Shown: positions 43,216 to 56,021 of the stretch, one piece after another
How the letters are laid out: the number at the start of each line of letters is the position of its first letter
How positions within the stretch are numbered: position 1 is the stretch's first letter
Assembly: GCA_029531795.1 (NCBI GenBank)
Contig: JAPEIS010000001.1
Span: 5,208,001-5,272,000 of the forward strand
Source: Sclerotinia nivalis
Lineage: Eukaryota > Ascomycota > Leotiomycetes > Helotiales > Sclerotiniaceae
Direction: 5' to 3'
Length of the DNA: 64,000 nucleotides
Made by a program: the position numbers and the translations under genes
Notes under the pieces: model-generated
What the model was told of the DNA's origin: nothing
The model's database searches: none
The model's input: only the letters and a program-made list of their open reading frames with translations

Positions 43216-45000
43216 TTATCTCCTCCACCCGACGTTCCAAATGACATGTGCTATGTCCTTTGCTGTATTTACCGTGTCGACAACTTTTCCAAAGAGTCCT
43301 TCAGATACAACATCGTCTTCGTCTTCTTCACAAGGCATGAACATACCAGATGGTGTTCTCCTCATGCCGGAAGGCTCCCCATTCGAACCAACAGAATCAG
43401 AAGTACTGAGACTTTTAAATCGATTTTGCGTGACTGATATGCTATCCTTTCTATGGGCAAATGTATTCGATGGTTGCCAATCGATATCATCGTCTTCGTC
43501 ATCGTCACCTAAAAGCATTCTCGTTGATGGTTTCGAAGGCTTTAATGTTTCCTGAGATGGTGATGGCGATAGTTTTGTCCCATGAAAAAATCCGCTGTGC
43601 TTCATAGCTGTTTCCTGGGGCTCTGGTGTGTCTTCTCGGTATTTGAGGGTTGTAGATGGTAGCATTGCAATCGTCTTGCTGTCTGCCATGGAGTTAACTC
43701 TGGAGATCACCTTCTTCCTCATTGGTGGAAGTTGTCGTTTAAAAGTGCTTTTCTTCATCATGATAGCTCCATCATCGGAATCACTATCGTCAAACTCTTG
43801 AGTATTGTAGTCCGGCTCATCATCATCATCGCCCTTAACTTCCAAAGCTATACATTGCGATACTTGTTCATTGAAACTGATGTGTTTTTTTTCAGTGCCG
43901 GGAGTGATTAGTCCAGATGATGTGACTGATGAAAGCATACTTAAATCAGCTTGTTCTAAATGCCTATTTGCAAATTCGTAGGGGACGTAATCCGATGCGG
44001 CCCTCATTATACCAGGGCGCTGTGCATCTCCAGATTGCTGTGCCTGGACTGCAGCAGCCGCCTGTTTGAGTAATGACGACGACGATAGCGATCTCTGAAG
44101 CATTATTTCGGACATGCTTCGTTTCTTGAGGATTGGCTTTTTCTGTAGAAATGAATTTGATTTTGAAAGCCTGCTGCTGCTGACAGGGGAGGTGTCCGGG
44201 GCATTGAATGCCGTTGGTCCAGATTGAAGTGGACCATATAGCCAGGTCACGTCACAATCCTTCAACCTATGCAATGTCAGTTACTCTTCTATCTAATCTG
44301 ACCACGATAGCGGCAGGATAATTATCAAAGCCTACCAATTGAGTGTTTCTGGTGAAACTGTCTTCAGTCCATACTTTGCCTTCATCCAGGTTCTCCACGA
44401 GGCGTTTTCTAATCGTTCATGATTAGAATATTCGCAGCCTTTTGACACAATAAGTTTCCACGATGCCCATATATCCTCTTCTTTCCAATTATGTGACAAG
44501 TAATCTACGTGCCGTGAAGGTTTCGCTTGTAATGCTGTATCATCCTCGGCATGTGCCTGCGGTACCTCGGGAGAGCCGGGTCGAGAGATGGTAGAGGTGC
44601 TGTTTGACGTTGGTGAAACAGTATAGGAATCGCCGGTATGTGGACTGGCTGGTGGCTCCAAGTCTTCGATTTGATCGCAGTATCCTATGTCGTCATATGT
44701 GGGAAAGGAAATTTGATCCTCTTCATCATCATCGCAATTATCGAGCGACAAGCTGCTAGCTGGTGTTGATGAGTATGAGGGGGAGACAGAATCGGCATGT
44801 AAGGTTCGTGGAGAAGATGGCGCCGAAGAGTTTGAGGAATTACTAGGAGATATTATCGGGTTGAATTTTGCGCTATTTGATCGAGATAGGGATTTCGAAT
44901 ATGATGATGGTTGTGTAACGAATTTGGGCTGCGAATGTGATCGACGAAGAGGACTTGACGAAAAATAGGCATTTTCTTCCGAATTGAGGACTACGGCCAT
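43216..45000 (-). CDS. REG1: REG1-like protein phosphatase 1 regulatory protein
   Basis: Probable glucose-repression regulator targeting PP1 (Glc7) as yeast Reg1 does. Model: join(44336-45000, 43216-44266), 571 aa; the intron splits a Trp codon. A Ser-rich N terminus leads to the DUF1752-type block spanning the intron: VDYLSHNWKEEDIWASWKL, RLENASWRTWMKAKYGLKTV, then DCDVTWLYGPLQ. A PP1-docking-like motif KKHISFNEQVSQCIAL follows at about residue 350 (K-H-I-S-F fits RVxF). Acidic patches (DDDDEPDY, DDDEDDDIDW) occur downstream, and EEDEDDVVSEGLFGKV near the end. It sits alone in a gene-poor region with a long upstream space. Confidence is high for the family, lower for a one-to-one Reg1 role. 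Confidence 0.83.
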
Positions 45001-45445
45001 TTTTTCCGATGATAATACCTTCCGATAGGAGGTTTAATTGACTGGTGGTGAAGTATGTGGTTTAAGGTCAGGACGACCTGTACTCGAAATAAACGGCCTC
45101 CTCTTCGTTTGACCTTCGTATTATCTCTAAGTCTGGTAACTTCCTAGTTCGTACTTCCAAGAATTGAAGAGTAAGTAGAGTATCAATCATAAAACCTGGT
45201 AGATGGAAGATGTTGAAAGGTTGTTGGCAGAGTTATGGTTGGTAGTAGTGTAGGATTGATGGAAGAGATGAAGAGGGAACAATTGAGTGCAGTAGGATTG
45301 ATTCTCCACTATTGACCTCTCTATCAATGAATTGAGTAGGCTAATTGATTTTGACAATTGAAAGGATTGTCCAATGTGTAATAGAGTAATGGATAGGTAG
45401 ATTATCGATTTGAGAACCAAAGATTTGATTTGGTGTTTAGGTGTG

Positions 45446-45506
45446 TAGATGTAGATGTAGAGGTAGAGGTAGAGGTAGAGGTAGAGGTAGGAGGTAGAGG
45501 TAGAGG
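45446..45506 (+). repeat. Imperfect hexanucleotide repeat (GTAGAG)n
   Basis: About nine units of GTAGAG/GTAGAT with one interruption (GTAGGAG), in the region upstream of the REG1-like gene. Confidence 0.9.
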
Positions 45507-47625
45507 ATAAGAAACGAGTGAATGTGGAGAATGGGGAATGGAGAATGGAGAATTGATTGAGGTGAGGTGTAGGTTTAAGAAGTCTTGGACTCTATTTTTT
45601 TTTTGGAGAAGTTTGATCCAGGAAGTATTGAGTACCAGGTAGTAAACGAGGAGAAAGGTTCTCGACCCTTGGAACTTGGAAACTTTGACTTTTCGTGGAA
45701 GGGCTTTGGACCTTTTGGTACGGAAATTTTGGTTGATAAGTGGGCGGAAGTGAGTGGGTGATGTTGACGTTAAAAAGCGTGATTTGATGGATTTGTGTGG
45801 TAGATTTATTTTATTAGTTTAGGGAGGGTTGTGCGCTTCTTGTCTTAAGAAAATAGCTAAAAAAATAATAATAAAAAAGCCGTAAATACTAATAATAAGG
45901 TATGGATTTAGGTAGAGCTGTCGTAATTTACCTACTTAGCCTAGTCCAGTCTATCCATCCAATACCCAGAGAAGGTTAGAAAATAGATTAAAAAAAGGAA
46001 AAAGAAAAGGTGTCTATTAGAGTAAAAAGATTTATTACTTCATTAATGATAGAAAAATGAATGATTTTGAGAATCAAGCTTAATCCATTCACCATATGAG
46101 TAAGTGTTTACTACTGCTACTGCTATGAGTAGATACTTAAGTTGTTTTGTACTGACGGTAACTGAATACCAACTGCATACTTGGTATTCTGGATATTTGG
46201 ATCATATTCATTTCTAATTGATTGCATGCATTACTTACAATCAAACCTTACTGTATACGATTCCTTTCTTTCTCCATCTGATCTTAATTCATATTTCATC
46301 TCATTCCTAGCCAAGCCAACTTGATGAGGCATCTTCTGCCCTTTAGATCAACTCCAAATAGAGAAGTATAAGGAGAGGAATGCTAAATTCAAATTGGAAT
46401 TTTGATGGGAAATTTTACATTCCTTACCTAATTTTACTACCTAGGTAATAAATTCTGAGACAGAAAGACCAAAGAAATTCAACGTCAACGCATCCGGAGG
46501 TTATATCTCTCTCTCTAATCTGTGAAGAGTTTAACTTGTAAGGCTTACCATCAGCTATACAGTTATCAACTCTTCAAATCCTGTCCACCTCTTATTCCTT
46601 GGTTATGAAATCTGGACTCTGGAGATACCTTACTTGATCCGGGATTCCATAACTACACCAGCAATGCAGATGGAAAAAGGTCATATGAAAAGGGCATTCT
46701 GTGGGCTTTCCAACGCACGCTTGGAAGAGGGACCTCGAAAAATTGAAGGTGCTATGTGCTAACGTTATACTGTAGTACATTCATTGTTTGAGGTTGAATT
46801 TGATAGGTAGAATGGGTCAAACAGCTTGATTGGTGTCTAGGCCTCAGCGTTGCAAGCGGAGTCTTCCAAGGCTCTCTCGGCCTTTTTCCATTGTTCTATG
46901 GAGACTGACTCTTGTTATCCTAGTCATAGTATTTACTCGTTGTCATCAATTCATACAATGCGTCTGGCCATTTCAATAAGGCTGCCCTTTGATGGTTATT
47001 ATTACCCATCAATGGTTGGAATGAAGACGTTTTGGCGTGCTTTGTTACTCTCCTCTGCAATCTTTAGATCCTGTACCTGTAATCTATTTGTGCTACACAA
47101 TAGCGATTTCATTTCTAGGCAATTCACGAGTCTTTACTGAGTAAGCTCTGTACTTGAAATGTTATATCAACTGTACCGGTATATACCGACATGCCTTTGC
47201 ATCAGTTTCCACTGCAATTCTGCATAACTGCATAAGACTATTGGCATCCGTCGAATCGAAAAGACCAATTACATTTTATATCCTAGTATAGCATCCACCT
47301 ATAGGTGTCATATACTAAGGCAGATCGATTCTTCCGGACCGACATGGTGGAAGCGAAATGCTCATCAAATCACCGAGACTTCGAAAAGTTCTCTCTCTGT
47401 GAGGTCGAGAAGGCATTGCATCAATCTCGATGTCGAATCACTCCTATAATAAGAGATCAAGCTTTGAGAGACAATGAGGCCGTTAACTCCCTCCATTGAA
47501 CCTAATAATGTGCCAAGTTCAATAATATGATGCTAAGCTGATTCTCAAAGACGAAGAGAGCAGGGCGACGATGACACACATCCAACAGCCCGACGTCCCG
47601 AAACCTAGAGATTTACTAGGTTTAT

Positions 47626-47662
47626 CGTCAAGCGTCGTCAAGCGTCGTCAAGCGTCGTCAAG
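47626..47662 (+). repeat. Tandem 10-bp repeat AGCGTCGTCA
   Basis: Three perfect units preceded by a partial CGTCA; unusually G+C-rich compared with other repeats in the window. Confidence 0.9.
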
Positions 47663-50345
47663 TTGACCCCCATGCTTTATCAGCCACTCACATCTTCTTC
47701 TTGCCCACTTTGCGGGACGATGTGGGGATCATTGGAGATGAGCAACGCCGAAAACTCACTGGCTGCAGGCGTAAACAGCTGGCTCAGAGAGAAAAATTCT
47801 TGTTGCCATTGCCACTAAAATCTAAAATCTAAAATCTAAATAAAATACGGTAAATACCCCACGACGTGATAAGTCCAGATTCAGCATGATCCGGAACAAT
47901 GGCTAGTTTTCCTAATTTCTACTTAGGGCAGAAAAGAAAGATTCCACCTTTTACCGAGCTTCAATCTTGGTTCCGAGTTCGCTATATGCCAGTCCCTACT
48001 TCATCATTCCTTCGAGCATTATGATATCAAGGCAAAGTATATCCCGGTATTCATGCATATACTGATTCCATTTGGTTGAAGATGGACAACGCAATAGCCT
48101 TATCTCAGAATAGTTTGTCCACACGCTTTGACAGAAAAATACATTTTGATGGCTTTAAAAGTAGCAGCACTTCAGAATTTAGAATGTCGGCTATCCCCAA
48201 ACTTGACGCGAACCTTATGTACATTGATACGGGACTAAAAAGTTCAAGGTATCTTTTCTCGATGGTTCAGCGAGATCTTCGGAGTCGTTTCAGAAAGTTC
48301 TGCTTCGGTGATTTTGCTGTGACTATAGACACAGACGGTTCTCCCTAGATTACCCCATGATGCACAGCAATTACATTTCTCGCAATTGGAGCTGATCATT
48401 TTAATTTTCAAGTATTCGACTCTTTTCCTACAAGGATCTCCTTCACATAGAGTCTACCAATAGAAACCCGGTCCTGGACGGGAGATCGTCTTGTTCCAAC
48501 CTTCCAAGCAATATGCACTTTTCTGGCTGCGCCGCTAAGAAGCCATTAATGCCACTTTGGGTCTGACCCATGAGAGTACTCCTCAGGTCACCGTCGTCCG
48601 GAAATAATTGCACCGTAATAGTTGCACAACTGCAGCGCGTGCAGTGCTGCGCACGAAGACCAGTGATGTACCGAGCGGGCACGCATTGAGATTCTCGGGC
48701 GATGAACCCGTGCCGTCGAGGAACGGCCAATGTCAATCTATTAATACTCCAGCCCCATATGATATTGGTATGATCATTAGACCGCAATGAAGAAGACTTC
48801 AGGGCTAGCACTACTCTCACGCTTTCTAAATGGCCAACCATTCAATATCAATTCCTCTCGCTCATGGCACAGCAAAAGTCTATAGATGGCGTGCAGTGGC
48901 TACTACGATTTACACTTCCATTAATGACCAGTTTTCCTTTCAGGGTTTGTATTATGTTTTCGGCATCAGTTGCTCAAAACATCGGTGCAAGTCGAAACAT
49001 ACGGACAACTACGAAGCATCTAGAAATATCATTGTCTGGATACTAATGAGAAATCGAAGAACAGGCATCGACCAATAGGCATCCTTTACTCATATTAAGG
49101 CATGCAGTAAGTATTGAACACCCAAGATTGTGAAGACTCGATATGGAATGGACCGACACCGGGCGCATATAACATACAAGTTTATATTGAATTCTCCATC
49201 CAAGTCGTCAAACACATGTGTGTTCTTGAGTAGTGATATACAAATACTGTACATCTAACATTTTAGGAAATATGGTTCCAAATTTATACAAAGTTTGAGT
49301 TTGAAAATTGGTCTGCGACTCCTCCATTTAGCGGCTGAAAGGCACATGGTGAGACCTGGGGATTTTTTTTATACGAAGTATTAATAACTTTACCGAAAAG
49401 TCTTCATCATAGTCTACAGCTTATCAGAGTCATGCAACAACATACATAGATATTTACAATATCTAATCACAAGAGACGCCAGAATTCGAATTATGAAGTA
49501 AGAGAAGCAGCTACATTCTTACATGTCATTCTAATGCAAAATAAGGATCAAACTAACTCAGACCCAAGAATTTAGTCACAATTGGTGCAGGAAATGGGAG
49601 AGCTATCAATCTAAAATTTTAGTAGCCAACACAAGTTTTCGGAAACAGCCAATACCTTATCAGCTTGCAAAGACAGACCGAGTAAACTTTCGCATTCGGG
49701 TCATAATAATCGGATACCGGTAGCTGATTTTAAAACGGAGCTTGTAACCGCCCGATATCTCAAAGAGGTATGCCGTGCAGAGTTCTATGATTATATCCGG
49801 CCGAATTGTGGAGTTTACAAATCTGAGATTTTCATGGCGCAAGCGTTTCCACCTCGTTTTTGGTGAAAGCAGGACACTCTTGTCTAGAAACGCCATACAG
49901 GTCTCGACTCTTCTATTGTGAAGTGGGGATTTGAGGAATTGGCCAATCGATGATTAGATAGTTTGGGAAGCCAACCACGCTATATGCAAGAGCAAGGTTC
50001 TTACTATTTTTCCACATTAATACGACATGAACTGATACGAGCCGAGTGTCTATCTACCTACGCCTTATCTTCTGCTTGGTCGATCTTGTCATCAAATACA
50101 TAAGAATTGTATTGTTTATCTTCCCCAATGGGCAACATTGTTCCTCCTCTCTACTATCTCATTACAATGCAATTGGCTAACGATGTTGCGAAGACGACAC
50201 AACCTCCTCTTTATTGAACGCACGTCCATATCATATATGACGGTACCTGACTTTCACATGTTCCCATTTACAAAAGTAGATAGAATCCCACCCACCACTA
50301 CCCCTCACACCGGATAATCTTCCAAGAAATTAGTCTAGATCCCTC

Positions 50346-50380
<35 letters not shown>
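50346..50380 (+). repeat. Microsatellite (ATAG)n
   Basis: About nine uninterrupted ATAG units. Confidence 0.95.
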
Positions 50381-50381
<1 letters not shown>

Positions 50382-52842
50382 CTAGCCCCATCACATCAAG
50401 CCCACGCTGATCTTCCCTACCCGTCACCCACACATCACATCACATCACATCACAACAAACAGATCACCACCTGCGCCGTGCAACAAACTCCTTCGGTAAC
50501 GACACGGCATATGTATATAAATTTCCTCGACTCCATACTATCAGTACCATTGTTTGAAAAGGGATCATTACGCAACGCCAATTTCTCAAACACACTCATC
50601 TGAGACAGATACAGGTACGCTGCTAGAAATAGTCTGTGTAAGCACAGAGGACCTCATTACTAATATGCAAGCGACCTCGTGACGCATTCGGTAATCGCAC
50701 CCTGCCCTACCATCCCATGCGAAAGAGTTTCTTGGGATGCAAGCGGAGGGCATGGAATGGCTTGGTGGCTTTCGTACTGTACCGCATTATGTTTGATAGG
50801 TGTTTGATGTTTATGGCTTACTTTTCATGGTTCGTGTTTAAGGGTAGCTAGGTCGATCCCTTGTTTACCCCGCTATGTACAATACACAGTAAGCACATAC
50901 ATCCGGTACGTACCCACACACGTCCGCAAACAGAGCCAGGCACCACACCAATAAAGCCAAAGGTCCAACCAGCCCCTGAAAAACCCATCTAAATCTATAA
51001 ACTCCCAAACCCCAACCTCATAACGTTGTATTTCCCACCCTCCTTCTTGTCTCTCCTCAATGCTCAATGTAGGTTTTAGTTCCCAAATCGTCACGATGCG
51101 CATCGGGTACGCTCGGGATGAAACGCTATGTGAGATTCTTGCATAGTATGGATGGCGTAGTCAGAAGGGGATGGGTGTGAAGGGATGCAAGTTAATATGT
51201 GCTTCTGCATGCTGCGCAAGTGTGATGCAGCCACTTTCACATAGGAGATAATGGGTGAATGGCACGATGGAAGATGGGAAGATGGGATGAGGAATGATGG
51301 GATTTTTGGAATCGGATTTGGATTTGGGACGGGCAGTGGTTTGATTTCGTGATTTTTGAGGGGGGTTTCATGTGATGTTTTTGTCGTTGTGGATTTACAT
51401 GGATTATCTGATATCGTACCACACACACTGCATATCAAAATCACGATACACCCTCCCCCAAAAAAATGAATTGGAAAGCCAACGCTTACGAGTCCATAAT
51501 TCGAGATCATATGAACTCCAATGACTCAAGTTGCATTCGACAACACCATTTATTTCCACACATTTCCTCAATGTCACTCTAGCATCGACCGTAAATAATC
51601 TTACATCGCAGTCCCGAAGTATTACTTTCAATGGTACTGTTACTGTAGTTCTGTACATCATTTCCTCTTCCCTTCCTCGTTTTGCATACGACATCATTCT
51701 TCATCAAATCATCATATCACATCATATCTCATGAACCAATACACTCCATAAAATCAAATACGTATAGATAGTAGGCAAGCAAAGTACCTTGTAAGTTGTA
51801 TGTAACACAATATGTACTTATGGGTAAGTAACCTACTTCCCCGGTTCCGAGTGAGTGCAGCTGCAGTACCGAGATTCCGAATGAATGTATTTCTTTATTT
51901 GGGGGTGTGGGAAGCGTGGCTTGCATGGTATGGTATGGTATGGTAATCTGGTGTATTTGATATTTTTTGCGGAGATGGCTCCGTTTTGCTGTATTGGTTC
52001 GCATTGTATTGTAAATAGTACACACGAACGCTGGAAGAGAACTGTGGACTGGAATTGGAGCAAATTTCTAGAATATTAAATTGCAAATATATGTGTACTC
52101 AGTAGAGGTATATCCCATCACATCCTATCATACCCTACCCTAACCTATTTTATCAGGTCCTATTCTGCATCGAAAAAACAAGGAAGGAATACCTAATATC
52201 AAGTATACAATAAAACAAAGACCCTAATGGCATTTCATGTGCCATGCTGTGCCATGCTGTGCTACATACCCCCATCTACTCCATCCACTCTAGTATTACT
52301 ACTTATAGATAGATATGTACGCTGCAATGCCGGTACATCTCCTTACATATATACGATACCTCCCTCCATGCGTACATACATACAACAATACCACGTAAGG
52401 AACCACTTATTCCCAAGTATTCCAACCCAAATTGCAATAAATGAGTAATAAACAAGTTCTCGACCCCCAAGCCCCAGGATCCCCCACCTCTTTATATAGA
52501 GTTCATGTACTGATCCCTCGTTTTTAATTTGTACGGGGTAGGTCCCGGTATTGGAGTTATGCGGTACGATGTGACACACGAAGTATATGTACAAGGGTCT
52601 TTACTTGTTGATTTTGGGTTTTTTGATGTGTTTGTAACTCGATGCGTAGCATGATATATTATTTCTGCTTGTGTGTATGGTATGCTACCAGATATTATTG
52701 TAGGTAGATAGATGAACATTGTCCGCATCATGCAAATATATGTGGCCTAGCAGGCGACTAATGACCTTCTACATTTCCTGCGTCTCACCTCTCATCACTA
52801 TCAATTCCGCCTAGACACTCCCCCTAGCTCCAACTCCAATCC

Positions 52843-54648
52843 TTACCCCCTCCTCTGTCCAAAAGCCACCTCAGGCGGTATCCTAAAGCTAACACAAAAC
52901 ATCCTCTTCTTCGGCGCCACATCCCTTACATCCCAAACCTTTGTTTCGTGCTCATCTCCCTGTACAATCCTCACTCCCAATTTCTCACTCACCCTCTCAC
53001 AGATCTCTATGTTGGCCGCTCCATTATCTTCGTTCTTTGGTGCAAAACAATGTACATGTACCATTGGTAACTTTACCTCGGTATGTGGAGTAAAGAGGTC
53101 TTGAGAAGTGTGATAGAGGCCATGGAAAGCGGGGAGGAAATCTATGGCGGTGGCGGGGAGATTCATTACAAAGTGTGAAATGGTGTTGGGGATGGTGATG
53201 GTCTTTGGTTGTGGAGGTGCTTGGATTGGAGGAGGAGCGCTGCGTGATGGTCGTTTAGGGGCGATGGTTATGATATTTTGACTTGTGGAGGCGAGATGAA
53301 GGAGATCGTCAGCGGCTTGGGGAATGAATTTATGACCGTCTTCATTGAATGGGCGAACGAAATTTTCGACCTGCGACAGGGGTTAGTCGCGGTTCTGTTG
53401 ATATCTGATGAGATGCAAGTATAGAGTATAGAATCAGATTAAAGCGCCTTGTCAAAGGCATTCTCATCAATTTGTACCAACTTGTGGTTTATGTTGACCG
53501 TCGTGATAATTACATCATGTGAAAAGTGGATAAAATTTTGAGAAAGCGGAAGACATACCTTATTCCTAACCACTGCATCTTTCATAGCCTTATAACTATC
53601 TGGATTTAAATCATTTGCCCATACAAAAACCCCTTTCTTCCCCGCCGGTAAAGCAAATGGACCCACCCCCGCCATAACATCACAAACCACATCCCCAGGT
53701 TCAAACAGGTCCACCAATCGCTTATGTTCCGTTTGTAATCTACTATTCCAGTAGACCTTTGAATAATCAAATCGGAAAGTACAATCTCCTTCCCGAATTT
53801 CAACATTCATGTTGTCTTCGCCGGCCAGCACTTCATAAGAGAAAGTCCGGTACTCAGAGACGGTGCCGACGTCATCAATTTTGTTGATGACAGTGCGAAT
53901 GGTGGGGTTTTTGTCCATGAGAACGGAGGCAACAAGATTTTTGTAAGGAAGGTACTCGTCATGTAGGTTGAGGTGGGCTTGAATTGTTAGAGAGGTTGAG
54001 ATGAATGGAAAGAGGAGTAATACCAACATGCCCAACAATGGCAAAGCCGACTGGAATTTCTCCTTGAGCATCTTCAGGAAGAATAGATTTCATGATATCG
54101 ACTACAGCAATTAGCTCCCCAAAACGTATTCAAGAGCCAGGGAATTATATACTATAGTTCCAATGATCATAATTCAAAGTCAAATCAAATGGAATAACTC
54201 CCAAATCCTGTGCCTTCACGGCCTCCTGTAAAATCGGACTCCAAGTCGTAGGATCTGCCATAAGAATAAGCATGTGCTTTTCCTTCTAAAAACTCCCCAG
54301 GCCTTTTACCATCATGTTTTACTCTGGGATTCAAAAGCAAACACTTTCCACCTTTCGCCGCAAACTCTGGATCCGGATCTGATCTTATAGGTGCAACTCT
54401 ATCTTCTAGCAGCATTTCCTTGCTCTTTGTCAATTGCGATCGACATTTCGATATAATCTTATTATTCAATAGTCTTGCTGCAGAGATCGGTATAGTTTTG
54501 GAAAAAAGAGCACGATCGAGTACTCCAGCTGCGGAGCGCACAACGGGTGGGCGAAATAATGACATTTGGTCGTCAGATTTTACCGTAGATTGCTATATAG
54601 AGTATCAGTAAGGTTATGTTATAATACAGAATACGAACATACCTCCAT
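52843..54648 (-). CDS. TRM5: tRNA (guanine37-N1)-methyltransferase Trm5
   Basis: SAM-dependent class I methyltransferase making m1G37 in tRNA, which prevents frameshifting; acts in cytosol/nucleus and often mitochondria. Model: join(54643-54648, 54310-54592, 54153-54254, 54024-54101, 53559-53977, 52843-53370), 471 aa, all phases consistent. The N-terminal block has [20 protein letters not shown] and [19 protein letters not shown]. The D1/D2 region is [20 protein letters not shown] joined to [16 protein letters not shown]. The catalytic part has [38 protein letters not shown] and [13 protein letters not shown], then [12 protein letters not shown]. The tail has HVHCFAPKN and [14 protein letters not shown]. 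The 6-nt first exon (ATG GAG) is my choice; starting at MSLFRPP (54565) is the alternative. Confidence 0.92.
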
Positions 54649-54862
54649 AACTTCATATCATTTAGTACTTTCTTGTGGAGGTTGAAATTTTGTGTGTGTA
54701 GACTCATAAATTTCGCAAGGCTGAAGCTAGAGATTTACGCTAATGACAAGGCTGCGCGAGGCTTTGGTCCAATCAAGTGGTGATGTCATGGAAGGCTATA
54801 TATATTGATATCCCTTGCGCGTCGACCATTGCACCGCTCTATAACAGAAGTTGTATTTGAAA

Positions 54863-55960
54863 ATGTCAGCAGCAAAAAGAACCATAGATTCTTTCTTCAA
54901 ACCCCCAGCAAAGAGATCCCGAGTATCAGAATCGGCAACTCTAGAAGAGAAGCCAACAGGAGAGAAATCTTACACTGTGAGTATTATACAACACAAGACC
55001 TTCATCTTCTCCACTAACCAATGAAGGAACGTGAATTCACGCGTCACTCGACATACCCATTTCCAATACCATATTTTCCGTCATCTATATCCTCGGAGCT
55101 GTCATCTTTTCCATCCACGATTGCCAAAGAAATAAACGATCAAGCTGACCTTGACCTTCTCTACTTCGAGCCTTATATTCCTAAATATCTGGAACGTCAA
55201 GTGTTTCAATTTCTTCGTTCGGAGTTGCCTCTCTATCGTGTGGAGTATGATATTAATCGAGGGGGAATATCAACTCATATCAAAACCCCAAGGTAGCCAA
55301 TCCATGCTTTGAATGCAAGCAAATCACTAACACTTGAGAAGATGGACTACGGTGTTTGGTCTCGACGAGACATCGAGATTTAATGATATTGGAGAAGTCA
55401 TCGATGCCACTAGCGGCAAGAAAGTCGAGAAAGAGCGGTATTATACCAAATATCCACCTAGACCAATCCCAAAATGTTTAGACGATTTACGACTTTCAAC
55501 TGAAACGGCGACGGGTTGCAAGTTCAACTTCTGTCTCGTCAACTATTATGCATCCGGGTCTGATTCGATCTCATATCATAGTGACGATGAAAGATTTTTA
55601 GGCCCACTACCGGCTATTGCAAGTTTCTCGCTTGGAGCAAGGAGAGATTTTGTCATGAAACATAAACTTATACCGCCGAATGATAATGCTCCTCCTCCAC
55701 CGGAAACTAAACCTATCAAGCTGCCACTTGCAAGCGGGGACATGATATTGATGCGAGGTAGGACACAGGCAAATTGGCTTCATTCCATCCCCAAACGAAC
55801 AGGGAAGAATGCTAACGACGGAGGGAGAATCAATATTACCTTTAGACGTGCTATAGTAAAAGGTGGGACGGAAAACTACTATAATTATAATGTCGGCACT
55901 GGACCTGCGTATAAATGGGATAACATCCTGAGGGAAATGAGAAAATGGAAAGAATCATAG
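54863..55960 (+). CDS. AlkB-type 2-oxoglutarate/Fe(II) DNA dioxygenase
   Basis: Homologue of ALKBH2/3-type dealkylases that remove 1meA/3meC from DNA by oxidative demethylation. Model: join(54863-54976, 55027-55292, 55342-55960), 332 aa. Residues 5-14 read KRTIDSFFKP, a PIP-box-like sequence. Family landmarks: TPRWTTVFGLDE across the second intron; FNFCLVNYYASGSDSISYHS with the iron His-x-Asp in YHSDDERFLGPLPAIASFSLG; ASGDMILMRGRTQANWLHSI (second iron His); and RINITFRRAIV with the 2-oxoglutarate Arg. All catalytic residues are present. It is divergent to TRM5, with about 215 bp between starts. The substrate (DNA or RNA) is inferred from family only. Confidence 0.9.
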
Positions 55961-56021
55961 TTGGATTGCTCTTCACCCACCATTCCAATTTGTACACTCT
56001 CGTATTATAATGGCAACTAGT

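Larger units (their letters stand above)
45001..52842. other. Large gene-poor interval
   Basis: About 7.8 kb with no gene I can support. Purine/pyrimidine simple repeats are common: GTAGAG (45446-45506), AGCGTCGTCA (47626-47662), AATCTAA (about 47816-47840), ATAG (50346-50380), CACAT (about 50431-50455) and GGTAT (about 51926-51945). G+C-richer patches occur near 48440-48800, where a 132-codon minus ORF and a 60-codon plus ORF overlap; neither is recognisable. ORFs at 49660-49896 (minus) and 48076-48348 (plus) also lack family features. No tRNA, rRNA or transposon ends were seen. Confidence 0.45.

Noticed and set aside
42821..43555. 244-codon plus-strand ORF
   Set aside because: Its second half is antisense to the REG1-like exon 2, which has family motifs; the first half covers simple-sequence DNA.
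48443..48841. 132-codon minus ORF
   Set aside because: Not recognisable and overlapped by an equally plausible plus ORF; kept only as part of the gene-poor interval finding.
38508..52842. Search for CRISPR-like arrays, tRNA or rRNA genes in the repeat-rich region
   Set aside because: Repeats are short contiguous microsatellites without spacers, and no cloverleaf-type A/B box pair was seen.
54185..54565. 126-codon ORF read as a complete small protein
   Set aside because: It is exon 2 of TRM5 running into its intron; the residues after KHDG are intronic.
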